From Sorghum bicolor (Eukaryota > Streptophyta > Magnoliopsida > Poales > Poaceae): a DNA stretch of 64,000 nt. The stretch lies in contig NC_012870.2 in assembly GCF_000003195.3 (NCBI RefSeq), positions 18,964,501 through 19,028,500 of the forward strand, in the 5' to 3' direction. The notes beneath the pieces were generated by a model. The model searched no databases, was not told the DNA's origin, and worked only from the letters and a program-made list of their open reading frames with translations. Of the stretch, positions 22,636 to 32,476 are shown piece by piece. Positions within the stretch are counted from its first letter, which is position 1. Each line of letters begins with the position of its first letter. Position numbers and translations under genes: made by a program.

Positions 22636-24599
22636 TGAAAACCCTAGTTTGGTTTTGGATAATTGATGAAACCCTTGTACTAACCTATATACTAAGTGTG
22701 TGTAGACTTAATGAGGTTGGTACATGCCAAGTAATGGAGCAAGTGATGATCATGGTGATGATGGTGATGACCACAAGATGATCAAGTGCTCAACTTGGAA
22801 AAGAAGAAAGAGAAAAACAAAACCCTATGAAAATCAAGGCAAAGGTATTGCTTAGGGTTTTGGTTTTAGTGATCAAGACACCATAGAGGGTGTGATCACA
22901 TTTAGGATAGATAGCCGTACTATAAAGAGGGGAATTCTTTGGCTAAGCGGTTATCAAGTGCCACTAGGTGTCATTGTTCATGTGCATGCATTTAGAACCT
23001 AGTGAGCTAACTTAACTCCTTCGAAGAAAATTGTTTGTGAAAATGCTAACACACGTGCAATTATTGGTACACACGTTGTGGTGTTGGCACACTTTAAGAA
23101 GAAGGTGGAGTTTCAAGCGTAGAGAGAGGATGGGTTCCTCTCTCCCTCCCGCCGAGCTTGCGAGGCGGGATTCGGCGCTTTTCGAAAAAATGAAGTGTAT
23201 TTTTTCTATTGCGCTCGTGGGAAATTTGGAGAAGTCGCGGGAGTGTTTCTCGCTGAGAAAGCACTCACCGGACGCTGGCTACTGGAGCACCGGACGCTGC
23301 GTCTAAGCGTCCGGTGCAGACAGTGCCTGGCCCAGCTAGGGTAAGGCACCGGACGACAGGCACCGGACGCAGGCCTGTGCGTCCGGTGGTTAGCGTCCGG
23401 TGTGCGGGCGTTTTGCGACCCTCTCTGCGCATGGGTCCGGTGAGCACCGGACGCTACCGGTGCTTAGCGTCCGGTGACCCGCAGGTTTGCGGAGCTCTCT
23501 GCGCATGAGTCCGGTGTGCACCGGACGCGTCCGGTGCTAACTTACTCAGCGTCCGATGCTCTGCAGGTTACCGTTAGACTCTGACACGAGCGTTTCAAAA
23601 GGCGACACGTGGCTGACGTTGGAGCACCGGACGCTGGTGTTGAGCGTACGGTGCCCCTTTAAGAGCGTCCGATGACCCTGAGTTTTGCCTAGTGAAAGAG
23701 CCAACGGCTCTATTTGTTTGAGGGGCTATATATACGTGTTTGGCCGGCTTGGGGCACACACTCTTGGCATTCTAACATACTTGACATCCTTGTGAGCCTA
23801 AGCAAACACCTCCCACTCATCTCCTCCATAGATTATACATCTTTGTGAGATTGGGAGTGATTCCAAGTCCATTTGCTTGAGTGATTGAATCTAGTGGAAC
23901 TTGAGGATCGATTTGGCTGCGGTTTTCTTGTTACTCTTGGTGGTTGCCGCCACCTAGACGGCTTGTTGCAGCGGAGGAGCTTTGGCACGAGTTGGTGATT
24001 GTTCGTGGCCATCTCTCGGAGATTGTGAGAGGTTTGTGCCTACCTCGGCGGAGAGCCAAAGGCAACATTAGTGGATTGCTCGTGTCATTGAGCTACTTCA
24101 CTTGTGGGTAGGTTCTTGTGGTGTCCTAGTGAGGACGAGGTTCGTGCTTCACCTCTTAGCCACCGAACCACCAAGTATTGGTCGACACAACGGGGACGTA
24201 GCGTGCCGGCAAGCACGTGAACCTCGGAAGAAAATTGTGTGTCTCCATTGTGATTGTACTTTGGATTTCTCCCGATGATTGGACTTCATATTATTGATTG
24301 GTTCATCCTCTCTACGCGGTGGTATAAAGTTCAAACCTTCTCTATTACTTTCTTGCAAACTAGAGTAGCTTACATACTTGTATAGAAACTTTAGGTAGCT
24401 CTCTAGTGTAAGTAGAGACATAGCTCTTGTGTGCCTAGTGATTATATCAACTAGAATTGTTGGATAGGTGGCTTGCAAACCCTCTTTAGAGCTAGAGCAA
24501 AAAGCTTCGTTTTGTTTTTTTACTAACCTCTTGCTCTAGTGAGTTTGTAGATTTTTAAATAGGCTATTCAACCCCCTCTAGCCATATTAGGACGTTTCA
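22636..24599. mobile_element. Solo LTR (1964 bp), probably Ty1/copia
   Basis: Starts TGAAAACCCTAG and ends TTAGGACGTTTCA, with the 5 bp CTATG directly repeated at 22631-22635 and 24600-24604. No internal retrotransposon sequence is present, so this is the product of LTR-LTR recombination. The 3' part ('CTATTCAACCCCCTCTAG') resembles LTR ends of the SIRE/Maximus copia group. It interrupts the third P450-reductase-like fragment. Confidence 0.85.
23265..23680. repeat. Cluster of CACCGGACGC / GCGTCCGGTG motifs inside the solo LTR
   Basis: About sixteen copies of the 10 bp motif in both orientations within roughly 400 bp, some as abutting palindromes (for example near 23,518-23,537). Strongly CpG-rich compared with the rest of the LTR. 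Confidence 0.85.
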
Positions 24600-24770
24600 C
24601 TATGCCGCGCCCGCGCGGGACGGGGAGGAGCGGCGGACGAGCAAGCACAGCCGATGAGCGCGGCGTCCGAGCTGGTGAGCAGCAGCAGCGCGGTTCTCCA
24701 CGAGCGAGAACGCCCAGTACACCCCGGCCCCGCCCTCGGGGTCAGCAGCACCGCCAGCGGGTCTAGCGCC

Positions 24771-25040
24771 GACAGGTTTAGCCCTACCGATTGCGGGTCC
24801 ATCGCGGCTGGCGCCTGGGCATGTGTGGCTCCGACGGGTTCAGCAAGCCCTATATGGTTCAGCAAAGCAGACGTGGTGCCGTGAAGGTTCGTTTGCCCCG
24901 TTCGTCCTTCCGTCAGGATGCGCTCGGGCCTACATGTGAACCAGCTTCTTCCTTTTTCCCTCGATGAAGCATGGATATTAGTAAAATAGCTCTAACTTGT
25001 TGGAACGTTTGAGTTATTATTTATTTTTATTAATATCTAT
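24771..25040. other. Downstream flank of the reductase-like array
   Basis: GC-rich to about 24,900, then changes to AT-rich sequence. No gene seen. Confidence 0.4.
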
Positions 25041-25302
25041 TCCCTCTATCTCATTATTGTAGTCATATAATAACAATTTTCTCCATTAAAAATGTCGTTT
25101 TTTATTTTTAGATTTTATTGTCTGGCCGTTCGTTTTATTCAATTTTTTATGCAAATAGTAAAATAAATAAATTATTGTTACAATATTTTTATTGACTAAA
25201 CAAGTCATAACAAAATAAATAATATTTATAACAAATTCTGAATAAGATGAATAGTCAAATGAGAAGAAAGAAAAGTAAAAAAACGACATTTTTAATGGGA
25301 CA
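25041..25302. mobile_element. Stowaway-like MITE
   Basis: TCCCTCTATCTCATTATTG at the left after TA. Further in, 'CCATTAAAAATGTCG' (25083) pairs with 'CGACATTTTTAATGGGA' (25284), giving a hairpin of about 220 bp. The right terminus is worn. Confidence 0.6.
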
Positions 25303-26520
25303 TAGGCTCTGTTGAAAGGAGACCACGTGGAGGGAAGAGAATAAATTAGAAAAAGAAAAAATGAAGATAAGAGGGGTGTTTTTTCTATCTCAAGCTATAT
25401 TATCAGTGCAGAACGAATGAGTTGATATGATTAATATATAAAGATGATATGTCGTTTTCATAAGAATGAGATGGTGTACCATCACATGTGTTAAAGCTAA
25501 AGATTAGCTGGTCATATTGCTTGGGAACATTGATCTTACAAATAGACTTTGTAATGGTACTAGATATTATTATACGGGGTTCCAAAAGAATGCTATAGAT
25601 GCACAAATTGTGTTAGAATAACATGCTGGAAAGAAGAGTTTTCTACCCCGTATAGCCTTGTGCTCGTCGAATGATGAGATGTTTCCATTTTAATTTAAAA
25701 GAAAATAGTTTCAATAAATTGATGTTAAATTGTGTGCCAAGAAAAAGTTCAAAAAAAAGTACATATTAATGAATACATACGACGAATTGATGATTTTTTT
25801 TAGAAATTGAGCTTTTTTATTTGCAAGTGGATCAAAATAGTATGTTTGTCTATATATTTTAATTTGGCATAGTTTTTACTTCCGTAACAACGCACGGGTA
25901 TATGCTAGTACTAGAATAAATTTACAAAATAGGAGCCAAACCCCGGGACAAAAATCTAAATAAATAAATTACACTTAATCCTTATATTTTAAAATTCTTC
26001 AACCGGCCTCCCATGTCCATAATTCCTAGCATTGCTACTGCCTGAGCCGGCAGCGATCTCGCCAGCAACCTCACCACCCCGCTGCTGACCTTCCCTGGCC
26101 TTCGCTAATCCCAATTGAACTTCCCACCTTACTCACGCTGACAACCTGCCACCATCGTCGGGCGGCTCCTTCCAAGCCCACTGGCCATGGATGCCCATAA
26201 ACCCTAACTTGTCGCCACGTCGCCGCCTTATACGCCGATTCTGCCAGCCATTCAGCAATGTTTTTCTCTCGTAACAAATCAGCGAACAGTACTTTCAGTC
26301 ATGATTTATCAGCTAAGCGAACAGGTATCCCCGTTTGGTTCGCTCCCACATAGAATGTTTAGATATATACATGGAGTAAGTTAGAAAGTAATTTAAAAGA
26401 TGAATCTTTTGAGCTTAATTAGTCAATGATTGAACACTAATTGTTAAATAAGACACAAAAGGTTAAACTTTAACACCTCTAACCAAACACCCCCTTCCGT
26501 TCCTGTTGCTTGTTGTTGTC
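25303..26520. other. Intergenic; Helitron-like 3' end, otherwise nothing recognised
   Basis: AT-rich to about 25,900, then a GC-richer stretch at 26,000-26,280 without a recognisable product. Confidence 0.45.
25880..25908 (+). mobile_element. Helitron-like 3' terminus
   Basis: 'CCGTAACAACGCACGGGTATATGCTAG' style end (short palindrome GC-rich core, then CTAG followed by T). The 5' end of the element was not located; it may lie upstream of the reductase-like array. Confidence 0.5.
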
Positions 26521-28023
26521 TTTATTTGGCCCTAGGATAAGGATTGTACCCGTTTTGTTTTTATCTCCACGACTATCAAGAATTATTAGGATCTAAATTG
26601 CATTATCTCGAAAACTTAATCATCCGTGCACTAGTACTTGATTCCCTTGGTACTTCCAATGAAATTCTCCGGCCCATGCGCATCAGCTCATCAAAGCCAC
26701 CGACTGACGCGGCGGACTGTCAGGTAGACGCGTTGGGTCCGTCCCATTCTCATTCAGATTCAGTATCCGAAACAGGGGAGTTTTTGGAAGGATCAACGTT
26801 AATACACCCTCAAACTCATGAGTAACAGCTCACCAAATGCATGCTAGCATCTCATGCCGAAATCGTTTTCAACAGGGGAAACAATGATGGCGCCCATCAT
26901 CTGTCCCTCTCCATCAACATGTGGCCATTCCTTTAATTTCAGCTCGGAATTTATCCGATTCTCTCTGGTCATCCGATACTCCAACTAGCTCCAAAAAAAG
27001 ATAAAAGAAAACATCATGTACGGTAGCAGGATCTTGTTGGTGTAGCTTGGTATCATACTAGAAGCAGCAGTTTTTTTTAAGCAAAACCAGAAGCAGCAGA
27101 TGCCACCATGCAGGTGCAGACAGGCACCAACGATAGAAGGGAAATACTGAGTGGGCTCGTTGTTGTTGGAGTAGAGCTGCACTTTGCTGTGCTGGGCTGT
27201 AATTGGACTAAAACAGGCCCCGGAAACGGAGCGGGTATGTTCTTAACTCAAGTCGATGGGCCAATTTGAACCTTGGCACATTATGACGACGTTGCACGAT
27301 AGCGAGTCCAAATTTCTTGGGCCTCGTAAGAAACAGAGCAAATCTTGTCGTGTTTTCCCAGGCCGTGGTCCTTTTATTTTCGCCATCTAAACAAAAAACC
27401 ATTGTCCAAAAGGTACTTGACGATCCAGCAGACCAACAGTACCCGTTGTACTGTACCTAAGGATGGAGATGACTCTTTAAATAGATATCTATAATTCTTC
27501 TCTAGTGTAACTAAATAAACTAAGGCCTTGTTTGGATGTAGTCGGATTCGCATCAATCCACATGTGTTGAGATGGATTGGAGTGGAACTTGAACTAAATT
27601 CCACCCCAATCCACTCCAACACATGTGGATTGAGGTGAATGCGACAACATCCAAACAAGACGTAAATATTAAAAAAAAACCGCAGATACCCGTTTAAAGC
27701 ACCGTGCCCATCCTTAACCTAAGATCGCTTCAAAGACGATGCTTGCGTGGTCCATTGGAGATTGGGATTGACACAACCAAACACTGTATTGACCAACACG
27801 CTTATTATCTGCCAGGTGCGTGCATCATCGATCTTTGAACATATCTGATCTTGAAACGTTCAGCTCGCAGCAGTCAGAACTTACTTAAGATTAAGCTAAT
27901 AAGTACCCTGCATGCATCTTTAATTTGGTCTGGTGTTGAAACGTTCAGAGCCCAGCCCACCCACACTATAGTTGTTAGAAGTCTATCAGAGCCGGTAATA
28001 TAATCTCAATGGCGCCCGTCCTC
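26521..28023. repeat. Segmental duplication block A
   Basis: Non-coding segment of which diverged copies lie at 46285-49460 (block B) and 52690-54640 (block C). Shared landmarks: 'ATTTGGCCCTAGGATAAGG', 'CACTAGTACTTGATTCCC', 'ATCTTGTTGGTGT', 'CTCAAGTCGATG', 'GAAACGTTCAGCTCGCAG' and 'GCCGGTAATATAATCTC', in the same order and orientation. Confidence 0.8.
27524..27662. mobile_element. Short hairpin MITE (139 bp)
   Basis: GGCCTTGTTTGGATGT at the left, ACATCCAAACAAGACG at the right, TAA repeated on both sides. The element is nearly one continuous palindrome ('CACATGTGTTG' / 'CAACACATGTG'). Present in block A only. Confidence 0.85.
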
Positions 28024-28024
28024 A

Positions 28025-28263
28025 GGCCTTGTTTAGTTCCATTTTTTTTAAATGGACATCATAATACTTTTATTTGTATTTAATAAATATTATCTAATCA
28101 AGGACTAACTAGGCTCAAAAGATTCGTCTGGCAAATTATATGTAAACTGTGCAATTAGTTAGTTCTTTTATCTATATTTAATGCATTATACATGTGCCGC
28201 AAGATTCAATGTGATGAAAAATCTGAAAAATTTTGTAAATCTTTTTGGGAACTGAACAAGACC
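28025..28263. mobile_element. GGCCTTGTTTAG-family MITE, reverse orientation (239 bp)
   Basis: GGCCTTGTTTAGTTCC / GGGAACTGAACAAGACC with TCA repeated on both sides. It lies exactly between block A and the Helitron-like 5' end. Confidence 0.88.
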
Positions 28264-28266
28264 TCA

Positions 28267-28326
28267 TCTATATCTATATCTATATCTATATCTATATCTA
28301 TATCTATATCTATATCTATATCTATA
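28267..28326. repeat. (TATATC)n microsatellite
   Basis: About ten hexamer units at the 5' end of the Helitron candidate. Confidence 0.95.
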
Positions 28327-28947
28327 GTTTAATAATAAAGAGGCAACATTTCTCACCCCTAGATTTTGGTCTGGCCCTCTCCATATGACCAATACTTTTT
28401 CAGTATAAACTTGCTCGGACTTACATTCGGCCCAAACCTATTCAGACTCGTGTAAGACTCACATCTCACTTGTCTCTAATCCGTTCACATTGCCCTGGCT
28501 TCTCTCCATCTGCACGCATTGCCGCCCATGCTTCCCTCGATCCGCATGCAACATCGCTTGCCCTAGCCGCCGCGGCGCCGCGTGCTTCCTCCATTTCTCT
28601 AGAAGTATGCCTTCTCTGGGAGGATGCAGGACCGACTATCGGGCGTCGGAGCTAGGCACCCAAATTTGATGGTTCTCTCACTCTCCTGTTTCCCTGCTTC
28701 TTGACACTAGCCTACACAAGCATAGTAGTACTACAAGGTACTTGACGGCCAACACAAGAAAGAGCACGGAGTCCATCCAAACGCTGGCATGGGCGTAATA
28801 ACCCAGTTTTCAAGTCCCGTGGATGTTCTTGAATCCTGACATAGGTCTCCTTTGTGACTTGCTATGATGGGACCCTGATAAAGAGAATGATGGGTGGGTG
28901 AGAATGATAGGGGTGTTTCCTGTACCTTTGAAGCTGATATAGTTGCC

Positions 28948-28986
<39 letters not shown>

Positions 28987-29012
28987 CCCTGTTGCAACGC
29001 ACGAGCAAGTTT
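28267..29012 (+). mobile_element. Non-autonomous Helitron candidate (about 750 bp)
   Basis: 5' end TCTATATC..., running through a (TATATC)n microsatellite into 'TTTAATAATAAAGAGGCAAC', a common grass Helitron start. The 3' end is 'GTTGCAACGCACGAGCAAG' then CTAG followed by T. A (TA)n tract lies at 28951-28981. No Rep/helicase. The GC-rich stretch at 28,470-28,660 may be captured sequence. Confidence 0.65.
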
Positions 29013-29958
29013 GCTAGTTAATCAAAAACTCAACTATGGCTTGAACTATTCTTAAAAAAAACTATGGCGTGAACTTGCTTCACCCATTTCAATTAGAAGA
29101 GAAGGTGCAGTTAGATGATGACAGCAGTTGGATGGATAAGGACGGAAGGTACACGTATATACCAATATTTTTTTCTTAAAGAGAAAAATACTAATATTAT
29201 TTTAAAGTAAAATTCTTGTATGCTTTATATACATTATATGTGATATATAAAATAGCTACAAAGTTTATATGACACAATCTATCTATCATAATAATTTACC
29301 ATCTTTTTCTTTCCTAGATCACAAAAACATCCCCCACTGAGAAGTTCTTCATCTATCCACCTAGAAAAGTATACCTAAAAAAACAACATCATTAGAAGGG
29401 ATTGTCTAGATTTAGTCTAAACTTTCTCTCTCCTTGCTCACTCAAATCCAACGGCGAAGATTGTGTGTGTCAACCTCCTCATTCCTCCCATCATCTCACA
29501 CACCCGCGCCCAACCCCCGCACGCTCGCGCCCAGGCACAGTTCAATCCCTTACGTTGAATCCTTCTCCGCGCGACCACTTACAAGAATTGAGAAAATTGC
29601 TATTCTACGACTCCTAAACATGTGGTTTTGTTAAAATAGGATTTCTAACATTGATATCGCTAAAACGACATCCGATATCCGAAACGTTTGCACGTTGTTT
29701 TACATGACATTTGGTACATTAAATCTATTTTCTCATCTAAATATATGTATTTCTCTTCTCTTTCGATTCTTTTAGCGATATCAATGTTAGAACTCCTATT
29801 TTAATAAAGCCACATATTTAAAAGTCCTAGAATAACAATTTTCTCACAAGAATTAGATGATACAATTAGTCTATGAAACAGTCCAATAAAATTATGCACT
29901 GAGAGAGTATATTTCATTCAAAATTACCAATACTGCCACGTCTAGTCTTGGCGTCTTG
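29013..29958. other. Intergenic; 3' flank of the membrane-protein gene
   Basis: AT-rich. A roughly 90 bp inverted similarity ('GATTTCTAACATTGATATCGC' near 29,640 with its inverse near 29,775, limited to short blocks) suggests a decayed hairpin. No gene seen. Confidence 0.45.
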
Positions 29959-30540
29959 CTACACCAATTCATAAGAAGGCCTAATTTTGTTGAAGGTATT
30001 GCCGCCATCGCCGGCAGCATCCGTGTCGACCTCATTCACGCTTTGGTACAGTTGGTCTTTGTAGAGCACTAGCATGTAGAAGCCCACGGCCACGACGAAC
30101 GACGTCAAGCACCAGACGACGACCACCACTGGTGCGGGCATGCCCCGCGACGTCGTCCGGTACGCCACCAGGCAGAAGAAGCCGGTGGCCAGAACCCAGA
30201 CGGCGACATGCAGGCGCCACCTCTCCCCGGGTGGCGAGTCCGGCGTGAGCCGATCGGCGCGGTGGAGGCACACGAAGATCGCGGCGAGGAGCGCGCAGGG
30301 CCCGGCGACGAGGGCCAGTTCCCATGGGTCGCGCCGCGCTCGCCACGCCGATGGGGCGATGATGCTGGCCATGAACATGACGATGCCGACGCGGAGCAGG
30401 CACACGAGGTCGAGTACCGAGCTCCTGGCGGTGGCGGGCGATTTCTCGGTTGCTGGCTCCGCCGACTGCAAGGCGGCGCCCGCTACAGCCGGGCCGGGAG
30501 CCGCTGCAGCAATGGCGATCCCGCTGCCCGTCTTATCCAT
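29959..30540 (-). CDS. Four-helix membrane protein of unknown function (193 residues)
   Basis: Single-exon gene starting with ATG at 30540-30538 and ending in TAG or TGA-type stop at 29959. I do not recognise the family. Seen: an Ala/Pro-rich N-terminal tail (residues 1-40), then four hydrophobic segments near 45-65 (LVCLLRVGIVMFMASI), 75-92 (LALVAGPCALLAAIFVCL), 112-128 (VAVWVLATGFFCLVAY) and 137-160 (PVVVVVWCLTSFVVAVGFYML). An acidic, Asn-containing C-terminal tail follows. Codon use is strongly GC-rich at third positions, unlike the surrounding AT-rich repeats, which supports a real grass gene. The layout (cytosolic tails, four helices, about 190 residues) resembles small grass-specific integral membrane proteins. 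Localisation and role cannot be inferred. The start is supported because no upstream in-frame ATG exists close by. Confidence 0.75.
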   Translation of the reverse strand: MDKTGSGIAIAAAAPGPAVAGAALQSAEPATEKSPATARSSVLDLVCLLRVGIVMFMASIIAPSAWRARRDPWELALVAGPCALLAAIFVCLHRADRLTPDSPPGERWRLHVAVWVLATGFFCLVAYRTTSRGMPAPVVVVVWCLTSFVVAVGFYMLVLYKDQLYQSVNEVDTDAAGDGGNTFNKIRPSYELV

Positions 30541-30713
30541 AGTGGAAACTGGAGCTCGCTCGGAGTCTCAGTGGATTGGTGTGTCGTTGTTCCAAGTTTG
30601 TGGTGGATGTATGCTCCGTCTTGTCCATGGTGTGCCTAGTTAATTTATGGGGAGATTGTTCACGCCGCTGTTTTGGACGTAGTCAGTCAACAATCCCATC
30701 GAGGCCTTGTTTA

Positions 30714-31057
30714 GGCCATGTTTAGACTGGAGATGAAAGTTTTTGGACGTCACATCAGATATGTCGGAAGAATGTCGGGAGGAGTTTTTAGAAACTAATA
30801 AAAAAACAAATTACATAGCTCATCAGGAAACTGCAAGACAAATCTATTAAGTATAATTAATCTCTCATTAGCATATGTGGGTTACTGTAGCACTTAAGGC
30901 TAATCATGAAGTAACTAGGGTTAAAAGATTTGTCTCGCGATTTTCAACCAAACTGTGTAATTAGTTTATTTTTTATGTATATTTAATGTTACATGCATGT
31001 GTACAAAGATTCGATGGGATGGATGAAAAAATTTTGGGTGGGAAACTAAACAGGGCC
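30714..31057. mobile_element. GGCCCTGTTTAG-family MITE (344 bp), nested
   Basis: GGCCATGTTTAGACTGG / AAACTAAACAGGGCC with TTA repeated at 30711-30713 and 31058-31060. Same family and same insertion point within the host MITE as at 12570-12915. Confidence 0.88.
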
Positions 31058-31075
31058 TTAGTTCTAAAAAAATTA

Positions 31076-31292
31076 GGAGGTGTTTAGTTTCTCCTATTTT
31101 TTCAAAAAAATTTAGGTTTTGGTCCATCATTTTACAAGATAGAACTAAACATCATACAAAATTTTTGGCAAACAGGAGATTATTTCCCATTTTGGATTTT
31201 GGCCTCAAGAGGCAAAAAAAACCCAAAATGTTTCTCAAGAGGCTCTTATGAGACAATAAATTCTGTATTTTGGATGGAACTAAATATGACCC
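31076..31292. mobile_element. Third MITE in the nest (about 217 bp)
   Basis: GGAGGTGTTTAGTTTC at the left and GGAACTAAATATGACCC at the right. Flanked by TTA/TAA but not a clean direct repeat. Confidence 0.55.
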
Positions 31293-31515
31293 TAAAATTT
31301 TTGGCATTTTGCATTCCACCAAAAAATTTTCGTTTGTTTTTGACAAATATTGTCTAATTATGGACTAACTAGGCTTAAAAAATTTGTCTCACAAATTACA
31401 GGTAAACTGTGCAATTAGTAATTATTTTTATCTATATTTAATGCTCCATACATGTGCCACAAGATTCGATGCGACAGAGAATCTGAAATTTTTTATAAAA
31501 TTTTTGGGAACTAAG

Positions 31516-31755
31516 GGCCTTGTTTAGTTCATCCCGAAAACCAAAAAGTTTTCAAGATTCCCTATCACATCGAATCTTTCAGCACATGCATGAAACATTA
31601 AATATAGACGAAAATAAAAACTAATTGCACAATTTACCTGTAAATCACAAGACGATTCTTTTGATCCTAGTTAGTCTATAATTGATCAGTATTTGACACA
31701 AACAAACGAAAGTGCTACGGTAGCGAAATCAAAATCTTTTCGTATGGCCAAGGCC
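31516..31755. mobile_element. GGCCTTGTTTAG-family MITE (240 bp)
   Basis: GGCCTTGTTTAGTTCATC at the left and a worn right end ('TATGGCCAAGGCC'). It starts inside the terminal repeat of the preceding MITE. Confidence 0.7.
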
Positions 31756-31959
31756 TCGCCTATGCCGCACCGTGCGGCTGCCCCTGACACGTGTCAGGCT
31801 TAGGAATTTGACCTAATCACTACGAAAACCAGTTCTTTGCAGAGTGCCAAGTAGTTTGCCAAGTGTAATTTTTGGATGCTCGGCAAAAGAGTTCTTTGCC
31901 AGGTGCAAAAAAAAAACACTCGACAAAAAAATAGTAGGCAAAGCCGCTTCTTTGCTGAG

Positions 31960-32428
31960 TGTGGGGGTATAAATCCCTATACCCTTACGGCTAGACTTCA
32001 GCCAGGAAGCTTGGCCCACTACGAGACGAGTTCAAGGCTTGATCCGACAGCCCGAGTTTCGCGCAAGGAAACAAGACGTGGGGATCAAGCAGGATTCTAG
32101 TCGGTTAGAATAGGAATTGATATCGAATTATCCGTGGCAATTGTAACCGACTAGGATTAGTTTCTAGATCTGTAACCCTGCCCTCCAGACTATATAAGGA
32201 GGGGCAAGGGACCCCCTAGGACAAGTCATACACATCATATTCTCTCAGCACAAATCAATACAACCAGACGCAGGACGTAGGTATTACGCCAACTCGGCGG
32301 CCGAACCTGGATAAAAAGCTTGTCCGTGTCTTGCGTCACCATCGAGTTCGTAGTTTGCGCACCGTCTACCGATAAACTACTACCGTGGGTATACCCCAAG
32401 GTAGACTGCCGACCAGCTTTCGTCGACA
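31960..32428 (+). repeat. 5' LTR (469 bp)
   Basis: Starts TGTGGGGGTATAAAT, ends CGTCGACA. Differs from the 3' LTR at one position by eye (31974 T versus 43629 C). Holds a TATA box at 32191. Confidence 0.95.
32191..32199 (+). promoter_or_regulatory. LTR TATA box
   Basis: TATATAAGG, preceded by a pyrimidine/C-rich stretch. The same sequence recurs in the 3' LTR near 43,846. Confidence 0.75.
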
Positions 32429-32429
32429 G

Positions 32430-32447
32430 TGGCGCGCCAGGTAGGGG
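32430..32447 (+). promoter_or_regulatory. Primer-binding site
   Basis: TGGCGCGCCAGGTAGGGG, one base after the 5' LTR, the expected position and TGG start of a tRNA-complementary site. I do not assign the tRNA. Confidence 0.75.
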
Positions 32448-32476
32448 GTGTGCGTGCAACTTTTCCGGCGAACAAG

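Larger units (their letters stand above)
22078..24866 (-). pseudogene. Three tandem fragments of an NADPH-cytochrome P450 reductase-like 5' exon
   Basis: The minus strand repeats a segment that reads like the N-terminus of plant cytochrome P450 reductase: a membrane anchor then the acidic linker and first FMN-domain strand. In the best copy (about 22,258-22,530) one frame gives 'ENRHLLLLLTTSLAVLVGC', 'ALLVRRSS', 'KPKDEPDPDDG' and 'VTVFFGT'. In the copy at 22,078-22,257 'KPKDEPDPDDGRQGVTVFF' is clear. The third copy is split: its linker part is at 22,571-22,635 and its anchor part at 24,605-24,770, with a solo LTR between them. After VTVFF the homology stops in each copy, consistent with an exon end. 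Frames are broken and no FMN, FAD or NADPH domain follows, so the array cannot make a reductase. Family identity is by eye. Capture by a transposon is inference. Confidence 0.65.
30703..31514. mobile_element. GGCCTTGTTTAG-family MITE broken by two further MITEs
   Basis: Outer pieces: 30703-30713, 31061-31075 and 31293-31514. The last contains the family interior in reverse orientation ('CTAATTATGGACTAACTAGG', 'AATGCTCCATACATGTGCC') and ends GGGAACTAA, where the next MITE begins. Confidence 0.75.
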
